NCBI RefSeq assembly: GCF_002776525.5
Contig: NC_045436.1
Coordinates: 51,381,313 to 51,445,312 of the forward strand
Reading direction: 5' to 3'
DNA: 64,000 bases
Source: Piliocolobus tephrosceles
Lineage: Eukaryota; Chordata; Mammalia; Primates; Cercopithecidae
Below the pieces are notes generated by a model, which was given only the letters and a program-made list of their open reading frames with translations, ran no database searches and had not been told where the DNA came from. Of this stretch, positions 11,605 through 22,150 are shown one piece after another. Within the stretch, counting starts at the first letter, position 1. Each line of letters begins with the position of its first letter. A program made the translations under genes and the position numbers.

Positions 11605-13730
11605 GTTGATGTAGAAGGTATGATTATAGTCAAAGCTTGGATACAATTTCATTGTCTGCTCACTGAGAATGGGTGACTTATTTTCCGTATCAGATGGTCC
11701 AGTTGGTATCTGATGGCACTACTACTTGCTAGTATTCAATCAGGCTATTTCGCACTGCTGCCTACTTTTGCTCTCAGGTGTTGCCTTGGGGATTTGGTTG
11801 AAATTGTGGTGGCTGTAGACAGCTCTATGATCCATTAAGTTCTTCTGAAGCTGTCAGAGAGCAAGTCCCAGTATAAGCAGGGTGTGTTTCCCTTTGTGAC
11901 ATCATCAGCTTTTCTTGGGATCTCAAAGGACCCTATGCAGCAGGTCCCTATCTGAATGTGTGTTGCTCCCTGTGGCAGGTACACTGTTCCAGTGCCCTGG
12001 GCTCTCTGTAGTGGTCAGTAATGTATTGACTATAAATGGTGAAGTCCTAGTGTCTTGCTAGAGTGAGCTGGCCAGGGTGGTGGAGCTCTACAACCATTTC
12101 CCAGGTTATAGACAGGGGCCACGAGGTTCCAGGGAGGCATCAATGACCCCTCGGTAATAGTTGGAAAGTGTGATATGACACTGGGCTTCACTGTGTTGGT
12201 GAAGAAGAGCTGGGGTAAAAGGATAAAATTGCCTAACCGTAACGTGGGTCAGAGGTAACTTCACCTGAATCCTCAGGGTGCCTAGCAAGACTGAGTGCTG
12301 TGAAGGCAGGTGCCTCCTTTGTTACGCATTCCTTGCTGCTGTCAGTCCTTTTCCCTAAGGCCCTCAGAGCTTGATTTGGACACCCTGGAAATGGAAGTGG
12401 CTGCCTGTGTGACTGGTACACATGGAGGTTAACCTCAATTTTTTCTGGTTAAAAACCTGTAAGGTCAAAACACAGAAGGCTATTTGATACCACCAGGAGC
12501 TTGTCAGGTAAATATTCAAAGCAAGACGAGAAAGAAAAAACTTTAAGCCTCCTAGAAATACAAGCTGTTCTAAAGATCATCTCAGGGTACAGGGTTTTCC
12601 CAAGAGATAGGTTACTGCCTAGTGACCATGGCCCCTTTCCTGCTCTCTCTTTTTCTCTTATCAACCACAGATACTCAGATCCTCAGTTCCAAGTAGTGAA
12701 AAACCTTTAAAAAAAAAAAAAAACAAGAAGAAAAAACAGCAAAAAAGACACTACTGCTTTGGGTGGGCCACAAATCTATCACCACCACCACCAACAGCAA
12801 CAATAAAATAACTTTACACTTTAAGTGCTGAGCAAACCCCAGGTCAAGCAAACAAAATGCTAACTCTAGATTGCTTATCAATTTATGGGCAAACCTTTAG
12901 TTAAAAGAGGAAAATAAAAGGTAATTAAATTAATTACCTTTATGTGTAGAATTTGAATACATATATATGCAAACACACAATATTTCAATATAAATATATA
13001 ATAAATAAATTGTATATATATTTTTCATAATTTGAATTCATTGGAAAGTCAAACTTCGTATACTAAAAAATTTTTGTTAGTAACAAAAATGATTGGCTTT
13101 TGTGCCTCTACAGAAGAGATTTTAACTTAACTTTTAACATTTGCTAAAATGCACTAATTGACCAAAATGAATGGGTTTAATTAATACCAGGACTCAAATT
13201 ATAGTTACCTTTGGGGGTCTCACTAAATTTAAATATTCTACTTCTATATTTTGTATAAAATACAAAAATGAGTATTCCTTAATTTAACTATGGCCATGCC
13301 TACATTTCCCATAATCATATACCCCACTGCTATAACATATTCTATGTTGGACTTAGATTCTCTGACACAGTAAGTAATAAATTTAAATTAAAGTAAGTTT
13401 TTGGCACTTACAAATCGGATTGAAAATATGGGACCCCATAAACCCCCCAGTTAATAGTTAATATGGCCTTATGTAAGTTGAAATGAGTTCCTTAAGGATT
13501 AAAACTAATTATATAAAACCTAATTATTAAAGGGATAATTCTCCCTACTGCTTTTCCATTTAGCAGCCAATCTTTCCCTGTTCCCAAATCTGAAAATAAT
13601 ATATGTATATGTACACATACAAAAGGTGCCATACTATAGACTACTACAACCTTAATACTGTGATCCTATTCATTAGAACCTCTATACTCAGTAACTAATA
13701 TTATTAACATTGTTGATTCAACCCAATCAA
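11605..13730 (+). mobile_element. ERV1-like provirus, leader and gag region, decayed
   Basis: Sequence between the 5' LTR and the recognisable reverse-transcriptase remnant. No gag domain or primer-binding site could be read, and no frame exceeds about 70 codons. It holds an A-rich patch at 12709-12760, a short (ACC)n at about 12779-12796 and a TA-rich patch near 12958-13020. Assignment to the provirus rests on position between the LTR pair. Other old insertions may be hidden in it. Confidence 0.55.
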
Positions 13731-13734
13731 CCTC

Positions 13735-14012
13735 TGGTTCATAGTTTGTTCTTATAGATTTGGCTAACCTGTTCCATTCAGTTTCTATTTCTACATCCTT
13801 TCATAGCTGCAGTTTGCCTCTGCCTCTGAGGAAACACAATGCGCCTTTCTGGGTTACCCATGGGATACCTCCCAACAGCTTTGTCATCACATACAATATT
13901 TGCAAACAAGATCTTAATGGCATCCACTTTCTCCAGGAACACAGGTATGCCATTACATTAATATCCTCCTTCAAGGAGATTCATTGTGTACAACCATTAA
14001 GTTCAGTTAAGT
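13735..14012 (+). pseudogene. ERV reverse-transcriptase remnant
   Basis: The plus-strand frame shows an L-A-N-L-F-H-S-V-S-I block, like the conserved D-L-x-x-A-F-F-S-I motif of gammaretrovirus-type RT. It is followed at the right distance by a decayed 'LPQG..NSP..CHN' block (G-I-P-P-N-S-F-V-I-T-Y-N) and a broken YIDD region. In retroviruses this part of pol copies RNA into DNA. Here the catalytic aspartates are not preserved and stops flank the frame, so it is non-functional. Confidence 0.65.
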
Positions 14013-14151
14013 CCAATATTTCTTAGTACTTCTGAGTTCTGGTGGCAACATATTCCTCATTTACAAATTTTACTTCTAGATTAAAATCAATAGGCACGCC
14101 TGTGAGTGCCCTCAAAAAACTCCTTCAGTGTAGAGTCTTTGAAAACCTTTT

Positions 14152-14454
14152 GGCCTCATGAAGTGGCTCATGCCTGTAACCCCAGAACTTTGGGAGGCCG
14201 AGGTGGGTGGATCATTTGAGGTCAGGAGTTTGAGACCAACCTGGTCAACATGGTGAAACCCCATCTCTACTGAAAATACAAAAATTAGCCAGGTGTGGTG
14301 GCACATACCTATAGTCCCAGCTACTTGGGAGGCTGAGGCAGGAGAATCACTTGAACCTGGGAGACAGAGGCTGCAATAAGCCAAGATCACGCTACTGCAC
14401 CCTAGCCTGGGAGACAGAGCGAAATTCCGTCTCAAAAAAGAAAAAGAAAAAAAA
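14152..14454 (+). mobile_element. Alu SINE inside the ERV
   Basis: Plus-strand full-length Alu (start diverged: 'GGCCTCATGAAGTGGCTCAT') ending in an A-rich tail with G interruptions. It is flanked by the direct repeat TGAAAACCT at 14140-14148 and 14455-14463. The 'CTGAAAATACAAAAATTAG' linker and several old substitutions suggest an S- or J-class copy. Confidence 0.95.
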
Positions 14455-14463
14455 TGAAAACCT

Positions 14464-14988
14464 GTTGTAATGCCTCCAGGAGTCTCTGGACAACTGATAA
14501 CTGCCATTGGTTGCCCCAGGGATTCTTATGCAAGATATCGCCTCTCTTAGCTTTATGCTATACACTATTAAAACAACAAATGCCTGGCTACCAACAGGGA
14601 TCTCTTGAAAATAGAGACTTTCACAAACCCTAAATCTGTGAATCTCCATACTCAACTGCTCATTATGCTTTAAGTAACAGGAATGACACCCTACAAACTT
14701 GGCATAGCTACCAAGGTCTCTCTAAGAGGAGCCAAACCTGGGCCTTCTGGTGTATGCTACTGGAAGGAAGGGTGGCTTCCCTGGTCCTCAGTCCCTTCAA
14801 AGATGCCAGGGTGCTGGAGGAGGTCATCCTTACCCTATACCCCTTCTCTACCTGGGAAGCCCATTGGGAATAACTGAGTAAATGATAATGAGAGTTGGCA
14901 AACTATGTGGACAGCACTGCTAACCATCATACATTATGGTACTTAGAGGAATGTTGCTTCTTTCCATCCCTTAGCCACAATGTCCCTG
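14464..14988 (+). pseudogene. ERV pol remnant, RT connection region (tentative)
   Basis: Provirus sequence between the Alu and the MaLR insertion. Short patches in shifting frames (QTWAFW near 14730) resemble the part of ERV1 pol between RT and RNase H, but frameshifts prevent a firm reading. The MaLR element interrupts it at 14989, and RNase H-like sequence resumes after 17424. Confidence 0.45.
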
Positions 14989-15386
14989 TGTTAGGCTATT
15001 TTTTTGCATCGCTATAAAGACTGGGTAATTTATAAAGAAAAGAGATTTTGTTTTGGCCTATAGTTCTGCAGGCTATACACAAAGCATAGTATTAGCACCT
15101 GCTTCTCCTGAAGCTCAGGAAGCTTACACTCATGGGAGAAAGCAATGGGGAACAAGCATGTCACATGGGAAGAGAGAGAAGGGGGAGGTCCCAGACTCTT
15201 TTAAAGAACCAGATCTTGCATGAGCTCACTGAAGGAGAACTCAGTTATCATCAAGGGGATGATGCTAAGCTACTCATGAGGGATCCACCCCCATGATCCA
15301 GCCACCTTCCACCAGATTACACCTCCAACACTGGAAACCACAGTTCAACATGAGATTTTGAGGGGACATGCATTCAAACCATGTCA
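14989..15386 (-). mobile_element. MaLR (MST/THE1-type) LTR, 3' LTR in its sense
   Basis: Reads on the plus strand as the reverse complement of an MST/THE1 LTR: TGTTAGGCTATT at the left, 'CTGGGTAATTTATAAAGAAA', 'AAGCTTACACTCATGG', 'CCCATGATCCAGCCACC', and the end 'ATTCAAACCATGTCA'. Its partner LTR lies at 17005-17424, so this is a complete LTR-internal-LTR element. The flanks (GTCCCT, GTGCCT) differ by one base and are only suggestive of a target duplication. Confidence 0.9.
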
Positions 15387-16619
15387 TTATGTCCCTGGCG
15401 CCCCCAAATCTCATGTCCTTCTCACACTGCAAAATACAATCATCCCTTTTCAATAGTCTCCCAAGGCCTTACTTATTCCAACATTAACTCAATCAAAAGT
15501 CCAAAATCTTATCTAAAACTCAAGGCCAAACTCTTTCCACCTCTGAGCCTATGAAATCAAAAACAAGTTATTTACTTCCCAAATGCAATGGTGGTACAGG
15601 TGTTGGTTATACATATCTATTTTGAAAGGGAAAAATCAGCCAAAAAATAAAAAATGGGTGGCAGTAGGCTCCAAGTAAGTCCAAAACCCAGCAGGGCAGT
15701 CATTGAATCTTACAGTTTCAAAATAATCTCCTTGGACTCCATGTTCCACATCCAGGGCACACTGGTACAAAGGGTGGGCTCCCAAGTCCTTGGGCAACTC
15801 TGTATTGCAGGGTGCAGCCTCTGTGGCTGCTCTCACACGTTGGAATCAATGACCTATAGTTTTTCAAGGCTCAGGATGCAAGCTGCAAGTGGCTCTATTA
15901 TTCTGGAGTCTACAGGATGGCAGCCCTCTTCCCACAGCTCCACTAAGCAGTGGCCTGGTGGGGACTCTGTGTGGGGGCTCCAACCTCACATTTCCCTCTG
16001 GGAATTGCCACAGTAGGGGTTCTTTTTGGAGACTCTGCCCTGCAGCATGCTTCTTCCTGGGCACCCAGGCACTCCAAAACATCATCTGAAACCTAGAGGG
16101 AAGTTGCCACACCTCCTTCACACTTGCATTCTGAGCACTTAATACCATGTGGAAATAGCCAAGGCTTATGGCTTGCATCCTCTGGAGCTTTATTCTGCAC
16201 TACACTTGGGCTCCCTTGAGCCAAGGCTGGAGCTGGAGTGGCCAGGATGAGGCAAGCTGTGTCCTGGGGCTAAGCAGGGCAGCAGTGCTCTGGGCCTAAC
16301 CCCTGAAACCACTATCCTCCTAGGTATGTGAATCTGTGATGGGAGAGGCTGTCCTGAAGACTTCTGAAATGCCTTTGAGGCCTTTTTACCATTATCTTGA
16401 ATATTACCACTTGGCTCCTTTTTAGTCAAGGTAATCTCTCTAACCTGTGGTTGCTCCACAGCCTGCTTGTATTCTTTTGTTATCACAAGACCAGGCTGCA
16501 CATTTTTCAAACTCTTACACTCTGCTTCCCTTTTAAAATTGTTTCATCTGTAAGTCATTTCTTTATTACTATATCTGATTGTAGGCTGTTAGAAACAGCT
16601 AAGCCACATCGTAAACACT

Positions 16620-16997
16620 TTACTGCTTAGACATTTCTTCCACCAGATATGCTAGGTTATCATTCTTAAGTTCAGCCTTCCAGAGATCCCTAGGATGTGA
16701 ACACGATGTAGCTAAGTCCTTTGCTAGGGCATAGCATGGGTGGCCTTTACTCCAGTTCCCAATAAATTCCTCATTTCCATCTGAGACCTTGTCAGCCTGG
16801 TCTTCACTGTCCGTATTTCTATTAGCATTTTGGTCACAACCATTTAACCAATCTCTATGAAGTTCCACATTTTCTTTTGTCTTTCTGTCTTCTTCTGAGC
16901 CCTCCAAACTCTTCCAACCTCTGCCTCTTACCCAGTTCCAAAGCCACTTAACACATCTTTTGTTGTCTTTATAGTAACATCCCACTCCTGTTACCAA
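16620..16997 (-). pseudogene. MaLR gag-like ORF remnant, 125 codons
   Basis: This is the first open stretch downstream of the MaLR 5' LTR. It is rich in W, K, E and D, with the repeated tryptophan pattern 'W-L-W-N-W-V' near its start and 'E-E-F-I-G-N-W-S-K-G-H' later, which I recognise from THE1/MST internal sequences. It starts almost on the primer-binding site, so the ATG is probably not an authentic start. It is a fossil with no evidence of expression. Confidence 0.6.
16981..16996 (-). other. MaLR primer-binding site (tRNA-Leu-like)
   Basis: Just inside the element's 5' LTR the minus strand reads TGGTAACAGGAGTGGG. It starts with the TGG that pairs with a tRNA 3' CCA and resembles the leucine-type primer site of ERVL/MaLR elements. 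The identification is by position and partial match. Confidence 0.55.
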
Positions 16998-17004
16998 TTT
17001 TCTG

Positions 17005-17424
17005 TGTTAAGCTATTTTTACATTGCTATAAAGGAATACCTGATACTGGGTAATTTATAAAGAAAAGAGGTTTTATTTTAGTTCACTGTTTTGGAGGCTG
17101 TACATTAAGCATGATGCTAGCATCTACTTCTGGTGAGGCATCAGAAAGCTTACAATAATGGCAGAAGTGATGGGGAGCCAAAATGTCACATGATGAGAGC
17201 AGGAGCAAGAGAGACAAGTGGGAGATCCCAAACTCTATTAAACAACCAGATTTCATGTGGACTAACTGAGGGGAAAACTCGGTCATTACCAAAGGGATTA
17301 TGCTAAGCCATTCATGACGGATCTGTTCCCATGATCCAATCATCTTCCACCAGGCCCCACCTCCAACATTGGGAATCACATTTCAACATGAGATTTTGAG
17401 GGGGCAAACATTCAAACCATATCA
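17005..17424 (-). mobile_element. MaLR (MST/THE1-type) LTR, 5' LTR in its sense
   Basis: Second copy of the LTR at 14989-15386. It shares the TGTTA start, 'CTGGGTAATTTATAAAGAAA', 'GATGCTAGCATCTACTTCTG', 'GAGCAGGAGCAAGAGAGACA', 'CCCCACCTCCAACATTGGGA' and the end 'ATTCAAACCATATCA'. It is slightly closer to the family pattern than the other LTR. Confidence 0.9.
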
Positions 17425-17575
17425 GTGCCTAATAAATGATGGAGACCAAGAAACAATGCACTTAGCCAAACTTCAGGCCATTGTGTTTGCACTAGATGCC
17501 CTGGTCAACAAATGGTTTCATCTTTACATTTGTTATAAGCTATTAGGCCATTGCTTAAAAATTGTCCCCTTTAAG

Positions 17576-17577
<2 letters not shown>
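17425..17577 (+). pseudogene. ERV RNase H-like pol remnant
   Basis: The plus-strand frame contains A-K-L-Q-A-I-V-F-A-L-D-A-L followed by W-F-H-L-Y-I. This matches the order of the retroviral RNase H block 'AEL.A...AL......LYIYTDS'. The catalytic D-S after Y-I is lost (C-Y). It lies directly right of the MaLR insertion and continues the provirus reading direction, so the MaLR landed in pol. Broken and non-functional. Confidence 0.6.

Positions 17578-17606
<29 letters not shown>
17578..17606 (+). repeat. (A)29 homopolymer inside the ERV
   Basis: A run of 29 A followed by CAG and a further A-rich stretch. No SINE body precedes it. Confidence 0.97.
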
Positions 17607-18883
17607 CAGAAAAAAACAAACCTCTGGGAATTTCTTAATTTATAGACACCCAAAGACTAAATCAAAATTACAAATCTCCATATGTTCTGAGGCCACGGTC
17701 TAAGGCTTTGCTAGGATATTTTTTACTCCCTTCAAAGTTGCAAATATTACTACTACTAAGAAAAGGCATAAATTTCACTTATTAAAATATATCTTGCTAG
17801 GTTCTTGAAAAAGACATTCAATAGAACTTTCACATCCTTGATAGCTCCCAAATAACTGCTTTAATTGAGACAAACAATCATACCCTCAAAAAACTTCTTT
17901 TCTTTTCAAATTCCAACACAACAAATAAACTGAGGTTCTCCAGTCTATCCCAGGCCTTAACTACCTTTATATACATTTTTGATCTTGCCCCTATCCCACT
18001 AACACTGGAAACCAGATGGAGGACTCATATTCTTCTAGGATTCATTACAATAGATTATCCCACAGACAAGATATCTATTCATATAACCAGGGACCCATTT
18101 AAACTTAAACTTTCACCCTGAACAAAACCTTGTCAGGGGTAGCTGCACATTATTCTATTGATTATTGGTCTTATTACTACTACTGGTTTGGGTACTTTTA
18201 TTGGTTTACAACCAGACATCCAAATCCTTCAGGAAATGATTGTTTCAACCAATTATGCTAAATACTGTGTCCTACATTAATACAAATGGGTACCCACTTG
18301 AAAAGAATACCCAGTTCAACATTCCAGATGACATTGACCCGGCCCAAAATCTCTCCACTGAGATGACATTACCTCAGATGACATCATCTTAACCCAAGAC
18401 CTTGATGTTGTAGATGACTTCACCCTTTACACTAACCTCCACTAAGGGATGCTCACAGACTGCCTTTCCTAAGGCAGAAAATGGACCCAGCATATTTTTA
18501 CCTATCCTTCTAAATTCACTGTCTGCTTATCCCCTGATCCTGGTATACTTCTTCTCTGGTCAGATATATACCCTCACACTTCTATACCTAAAGGGAATTC
18601 TGGTACAGGTTACTAAATTTAATGGAGATTATTGCTTTCCCCAAGAGGCACCAATTCTATGTCATTAAACCTTTAAGTCCCTGGGGAGAGGATTTACCCA
18701 CTCTCTGATGTCTTTTTCTACCACCTACCTCCAGCTTTCCACCCCAATCTCTTGCTCTGTGTCTCCACACAAAACCACTACAACTACTCTTTTCCCTCAC
18801 AGTCAATAGATATCCACCACTCAACCCCAATTACCTTACTTTTGAGTTTGATTCTAAGACGTCATGAGATAAATTGCACCGAA
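17607..18883 (+). mobile_element. ERV1-like provirus, 3' internal region, decayed
   Basis: About 1.3 kb remains between the RNase H remnant and the 3' LTR, too short for a full integrase plus env, so large deletions are likely. The plus frame at 18414-18668 (84 codons) has hydrophobic runs such as I-F-L-P-I-L-L-N-S-L, and a frame near 18155-18245 has an aliphatic G/T-rich run. These would fit env decay but I cannot assign them. No polypurine tract is clear. Confidence 0.5.
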
Positions 18884-19537
18884 TGTTAATAATTTTACAT
18901 TGCTTCAGTATTCCTTTTAAAATATAAATTTATTAATACTAGAAGCAGGGTTCAGGCCACCTTGACCCAGTTTTCAATACTGCATCTCACTTGAATGGCT
19001 CTAGCCAATGACAAGATATAAAAACATAGAGGCATCTCTCCCATCTAGTAGGCCAGGCTCACCGCTTTTCTCCCACTTCCTTTAAATGGACCATTTAGAC
19101 ATTTGCTAAGGAACTTAAAGTGATCACCTCTCATTTACAATGTGACCTCCTGAAATTAGTGCCTATTTGTTTTAAACCTACTGATTAAAGCTCTCCACAG
19201 GAAATTTGGATAATTCTGTGGGTCCAATAAAGGGATTGACCCAAAGGTCCTTTCTCTCTCTCTCTTCTTGCAGTCCTTGACCCGTGTATGTTTGCAAAGA
19301 GAGGGCATGCTAGGTACCCCCCAGGATATGTGAGTATGAAAAACCTTTAAGCTATTGTGTTCTGACTGTGTCATTAAACTGCACCTGCAATCCAATCCCT
19401 AACAGTGAGACCACCTAGAGGAGACTTGTGCGGGTGGATCCCCTGCTGGTGCTCTTCTGTATGGGCCCCTGGTGGCTGCTGAAAGCAGTAGTCACCAATG
19501 AGTTATTAAAGAAATTCAACGAGTTTAAATGAAAACA
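18884..19537 (+). mobile_element. ERV1-like provirus, 3' LTR
   Basis: Direct-repeat partner of 10955-11604. It keeps the TATA-like 'GATATAAAAACATAG' and the polyadenylation signal 'CAATAAAGG', followed by a CT-rich stretch and a splice-like 'TTCTTGCAG', in the order expected for U3-R-U5 on the plus strand. The old L1 resumes directly after it. Confidence 0.8.
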
Positions 19538-19540
19538 GGG

Positions 19541-20700
19541 AGTAAAATGTACTGTTGCTGTATCAAAGTTAGTTAAGCCATCAAAGTTAAGTTGTTATCA
19601 GCTTGAAATAGAGTGTCATAAATATGAGATGTTCCATGTAAGCCTCATGGTAACTACAAAGCAAAAATCTTCAATAGAAGCACAAAAGAAAACTAGAAAA
19701 TATTCAAAGCATACTACTATTGAAAATCATCAAGTCACAAAGAAAGAAAGAGAGGAAGAAGAAACAACTTCTTAATGAAACAACCAGAAAACAAGAAAAT
19801 GGCAGTAATAAGTTCTTACCTATCAATAATTATCTTAAATGTAAATAAGTTAAATTGTCCAATAAAAAGAAAGAGGGACTGAATGAATAAGAAACAGCAC
19901 CCACTTATGTGCTGACTACAAGAGACTCACCTAAATTTTAAGGACACACATATAGTAAAAATGAAGGGATGGAAAGAGATATCCCATGTAAATAGAAACC
20001 ACAAGACAGCAAGCGTAGCAACCAAATAAAACAGACTTTATGTCAACAACCATCAAGAGAAGGGCATTACATAATGATAAATAAGCCAAATCCTTAAGAG
20101 AATATAACAATTGTAAAATACATTCACTCAACATTAGCACACATAAATATATAAAATAAATAGTAAAATATCTGAAGAAAGAGACAGATTGCAATACAGT
20201 AACAGAAGGAGACTTCAATACCTCACTTTCAACAATGAAAAGACCATCTGAACAGAAAAATGATAACTAAATATTAGACTTGAGCAGCACTTTAAATTAA
20301 ATGGATGTAATAGACCTATATGAAACAGTCCATGCAATAACAACAGAATAGATATTATTCTCAAGGACAAATAAAACATTTTCCAGAATAGAACACATGT
20401 GAGGGCACAAAAACAGCCTCAACAAATTCAAGAAGACTGAAATTATATCAAGTATCTTTTTTCCCACAATAGTCTAAAACTAAAAATCAGTAAGAGGAAT
20501 TTTGGAAAAACTACAAATACATGGAAGTTAAACAAAATACTCCAAAACAATCAATGGGTCAACAAAGAAATTAAAATAAAAATTTTAAATATCTTGAGAT
20601 AAACAAAAATGGAAACAAAACAAACCAAGTTTATGGGATACAGAGAAAGAAGGTATAAGAGGAAAGTTTATAGCAATAAATATCTAGACAAAAACAAAAC
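19541..20700 (+). pseudogene. L1M ORF2 endonuclease-region remnant
   Basis: The L1 interrupted by the provirus resumes with 'CAAAGTTAAGTTGTTATCAG', then the inter-ORF region and the ORF2 start region 'CTTACCTATCAATAATTATC', 'GACTACAAGAGACTCACCTA', 'AAGGGATGGAAAGAGATATC' and 'GGAGACTTCAATACCTCACT'. These encode the N-terminal AP endonuclease of L1 ORF2p, which nicks target DNA. Frames are broken throughout. Confidence 0.85.
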
Positions 20701-20734
20701 AAACTAAAGCAAAACAGACATATCAACCAGCAGA

Positions 20735-21700
20735 CTGGTTGAAGAGAGCCCAGAAATAAACAAATGCATGCATGCACAGTTGATTGATTTTCAACAAAGC
20801 TGTCAACAATACACAGTGGAAAAAGGATAGTCTCTTCAATATATGGTGGTGAAAAAACTAAATATCCACATGAAGAACAATACTAGGCCCTCATCTCACA
20901 CCATAAATGAACTAAAAATGGATTAAAAACTTAAACTGAAGACCAGAAACTGTAAAACTACTAGACAAAATACAGGGGGAAAACTATACATTTGTCTTAG
21001 CAATGATTTTTGGATTTGACACCAAAATAACATGCAAAAGCAAAATAGACAAATGGAGTTATATTAAACTAAGAAGCTTCTGCATAGCAAAGGAAACAAT
21101 TAACAATGTAGAGAAACAACATATGGATTGGAAGAAAATATTTGCAAACCATACATCTGATGAAAGGTCAACATTCAAAATACGTAAGGAGATCAAACAA
21201 CTCAATAGCAAGAAGACAAAAAGCCCAATTTAAAAATGGGCAGGGGACCTAAATAAGCACTTCTTAAAGGAAGACATACAAATGGCCAGCAGATATATGG
21301 AAAAAATACTCAATATCACCAATAATCAAGGAAGTGCAAATTAAAATCAGAATGAAATATCATCTCACATCTGTCAGAATGGCTATTATCAAAAAGATGA
21401 ACAATAACAAGCGTTAGTAAGAATGTGGAGAAAAGGAAACCCTGGTACACTGTTGTTGGGAATATAAACTGGTATGAAAAACTATATGGAAATTCCTTAA
21501 AAAAACTAAAAATAGAATTATATGAGGCAAAAATCGTATTTCTAGGTATTTGCCCAAAGATCTGAAATAAGTTTGTTGAGGAGGTGTGTGCACTCCCACG
21601 TTCACTGCAGCAGCCAAGTCATAGAATCATTCTAACTGTCCATCAACAGATAAATGGATAAGGAAATGTGGTTTATATACACAATGGAATACTCTTCAGC
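20735..21700 (+). pseudogene. L1M ORF2 C-terminal remnant
   Basis: After an abrupt jump near 20690-20735, sequence continues with 'GAGAGCCCAGAAATAAACAA', 'ATAGTCTCTTCAATATATGG' and the open stretch 21003-21233 (K-S-K-I-D-K-W-S-Y-I-K-L-R-S-F-C, F-A-N-H-T-S-D), typical of the ORF2p region beyond the RT domain. The RT core is missing, so about 2 kb of a normal ORF2 was deleted. Further right come 'GTATTTGCCCAAAGATCTGA' and 'CATCAACAGATAAATGGATA'. Confidence 0.85.
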
Positions 21701-22150
21701 CTTATGAAAGAAGGAAGTTTTGTTATTTGCATGTATGCAATTGGAGAACATTATGCTAGTTGAAATATGACAGGCCCAGAAAGACAAATACTGCGTGTTC
21801 TCAACTATATATGGTATCTTGAAAGAATTGAACACATAGAAGTAGAGAGTAGAAAGTGATTATGGAGGTTAAAGGATGGGAGAATGGGGAAATGATGAGC
21901 AATATGGGTTTGTTTTTATATTTATTGCACAGTGTGATGGATATATTAATAGTTGATAATGGAGCATTCTGAGAATAAATGTCAAATGTTGTCATTACCA
22001 AAAAATGTTAAGTATTTGAGGAAATGGATGAGTTAACTTGTTTGGTTTAATTATTCCACATTGTATTCATGACTCATAACATCATATTGTACTCCACAAT
22101 TTTCTACAATTATAAATTGTAAATTTACAATTCTACATAATGAGAAAAAT
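21701..22150 (+). mobile_element. L1M ORF2 end and 3' UTR
   Basis: Contains 'CACAATGGAATACTCTTCAG' just upstream, then 'GACAAATACTGCGTGTTCTC', 'TATTTGAGGAAATGGATGAG' and 'CCACATTGTATTCATGACTC', the usual order through the L1M 3' UTR. The poly-A end is unclear, so 22150 is approximate. Confidence 0.75.

Larger units (their letters stand above)
15387..17004 (-). mobile_element. MaLR internal region with gag-like remnants
   Basis: Sequence between the two MST-type LTRs, of a length (about 1.6 kb) expected for THE1/MST internal regions. These lack pol and env and encode a decayed gag-like product. Minus-strand open stretches at 16620-16997 (125 codons), 16190-16510 and 15864-16178 follow one another in the element's sense, separated by stops and frameshifts. 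The element depended on ERVL enzymes for movement. It is non-coding today. Confidence 0.85.

Noticed and set aside
15654..16016. 120-codon plus-strand frame
   Set aside because: It is antisense to the MaLR internal region, which reads on the minus strand.
14980..17430. Clean target duplication around the MaLR element
   Set aside because: Flanks GTCCCT and GTGCCT differ and are not in perfect register with the LTR ends, so I did not claim a duplication.
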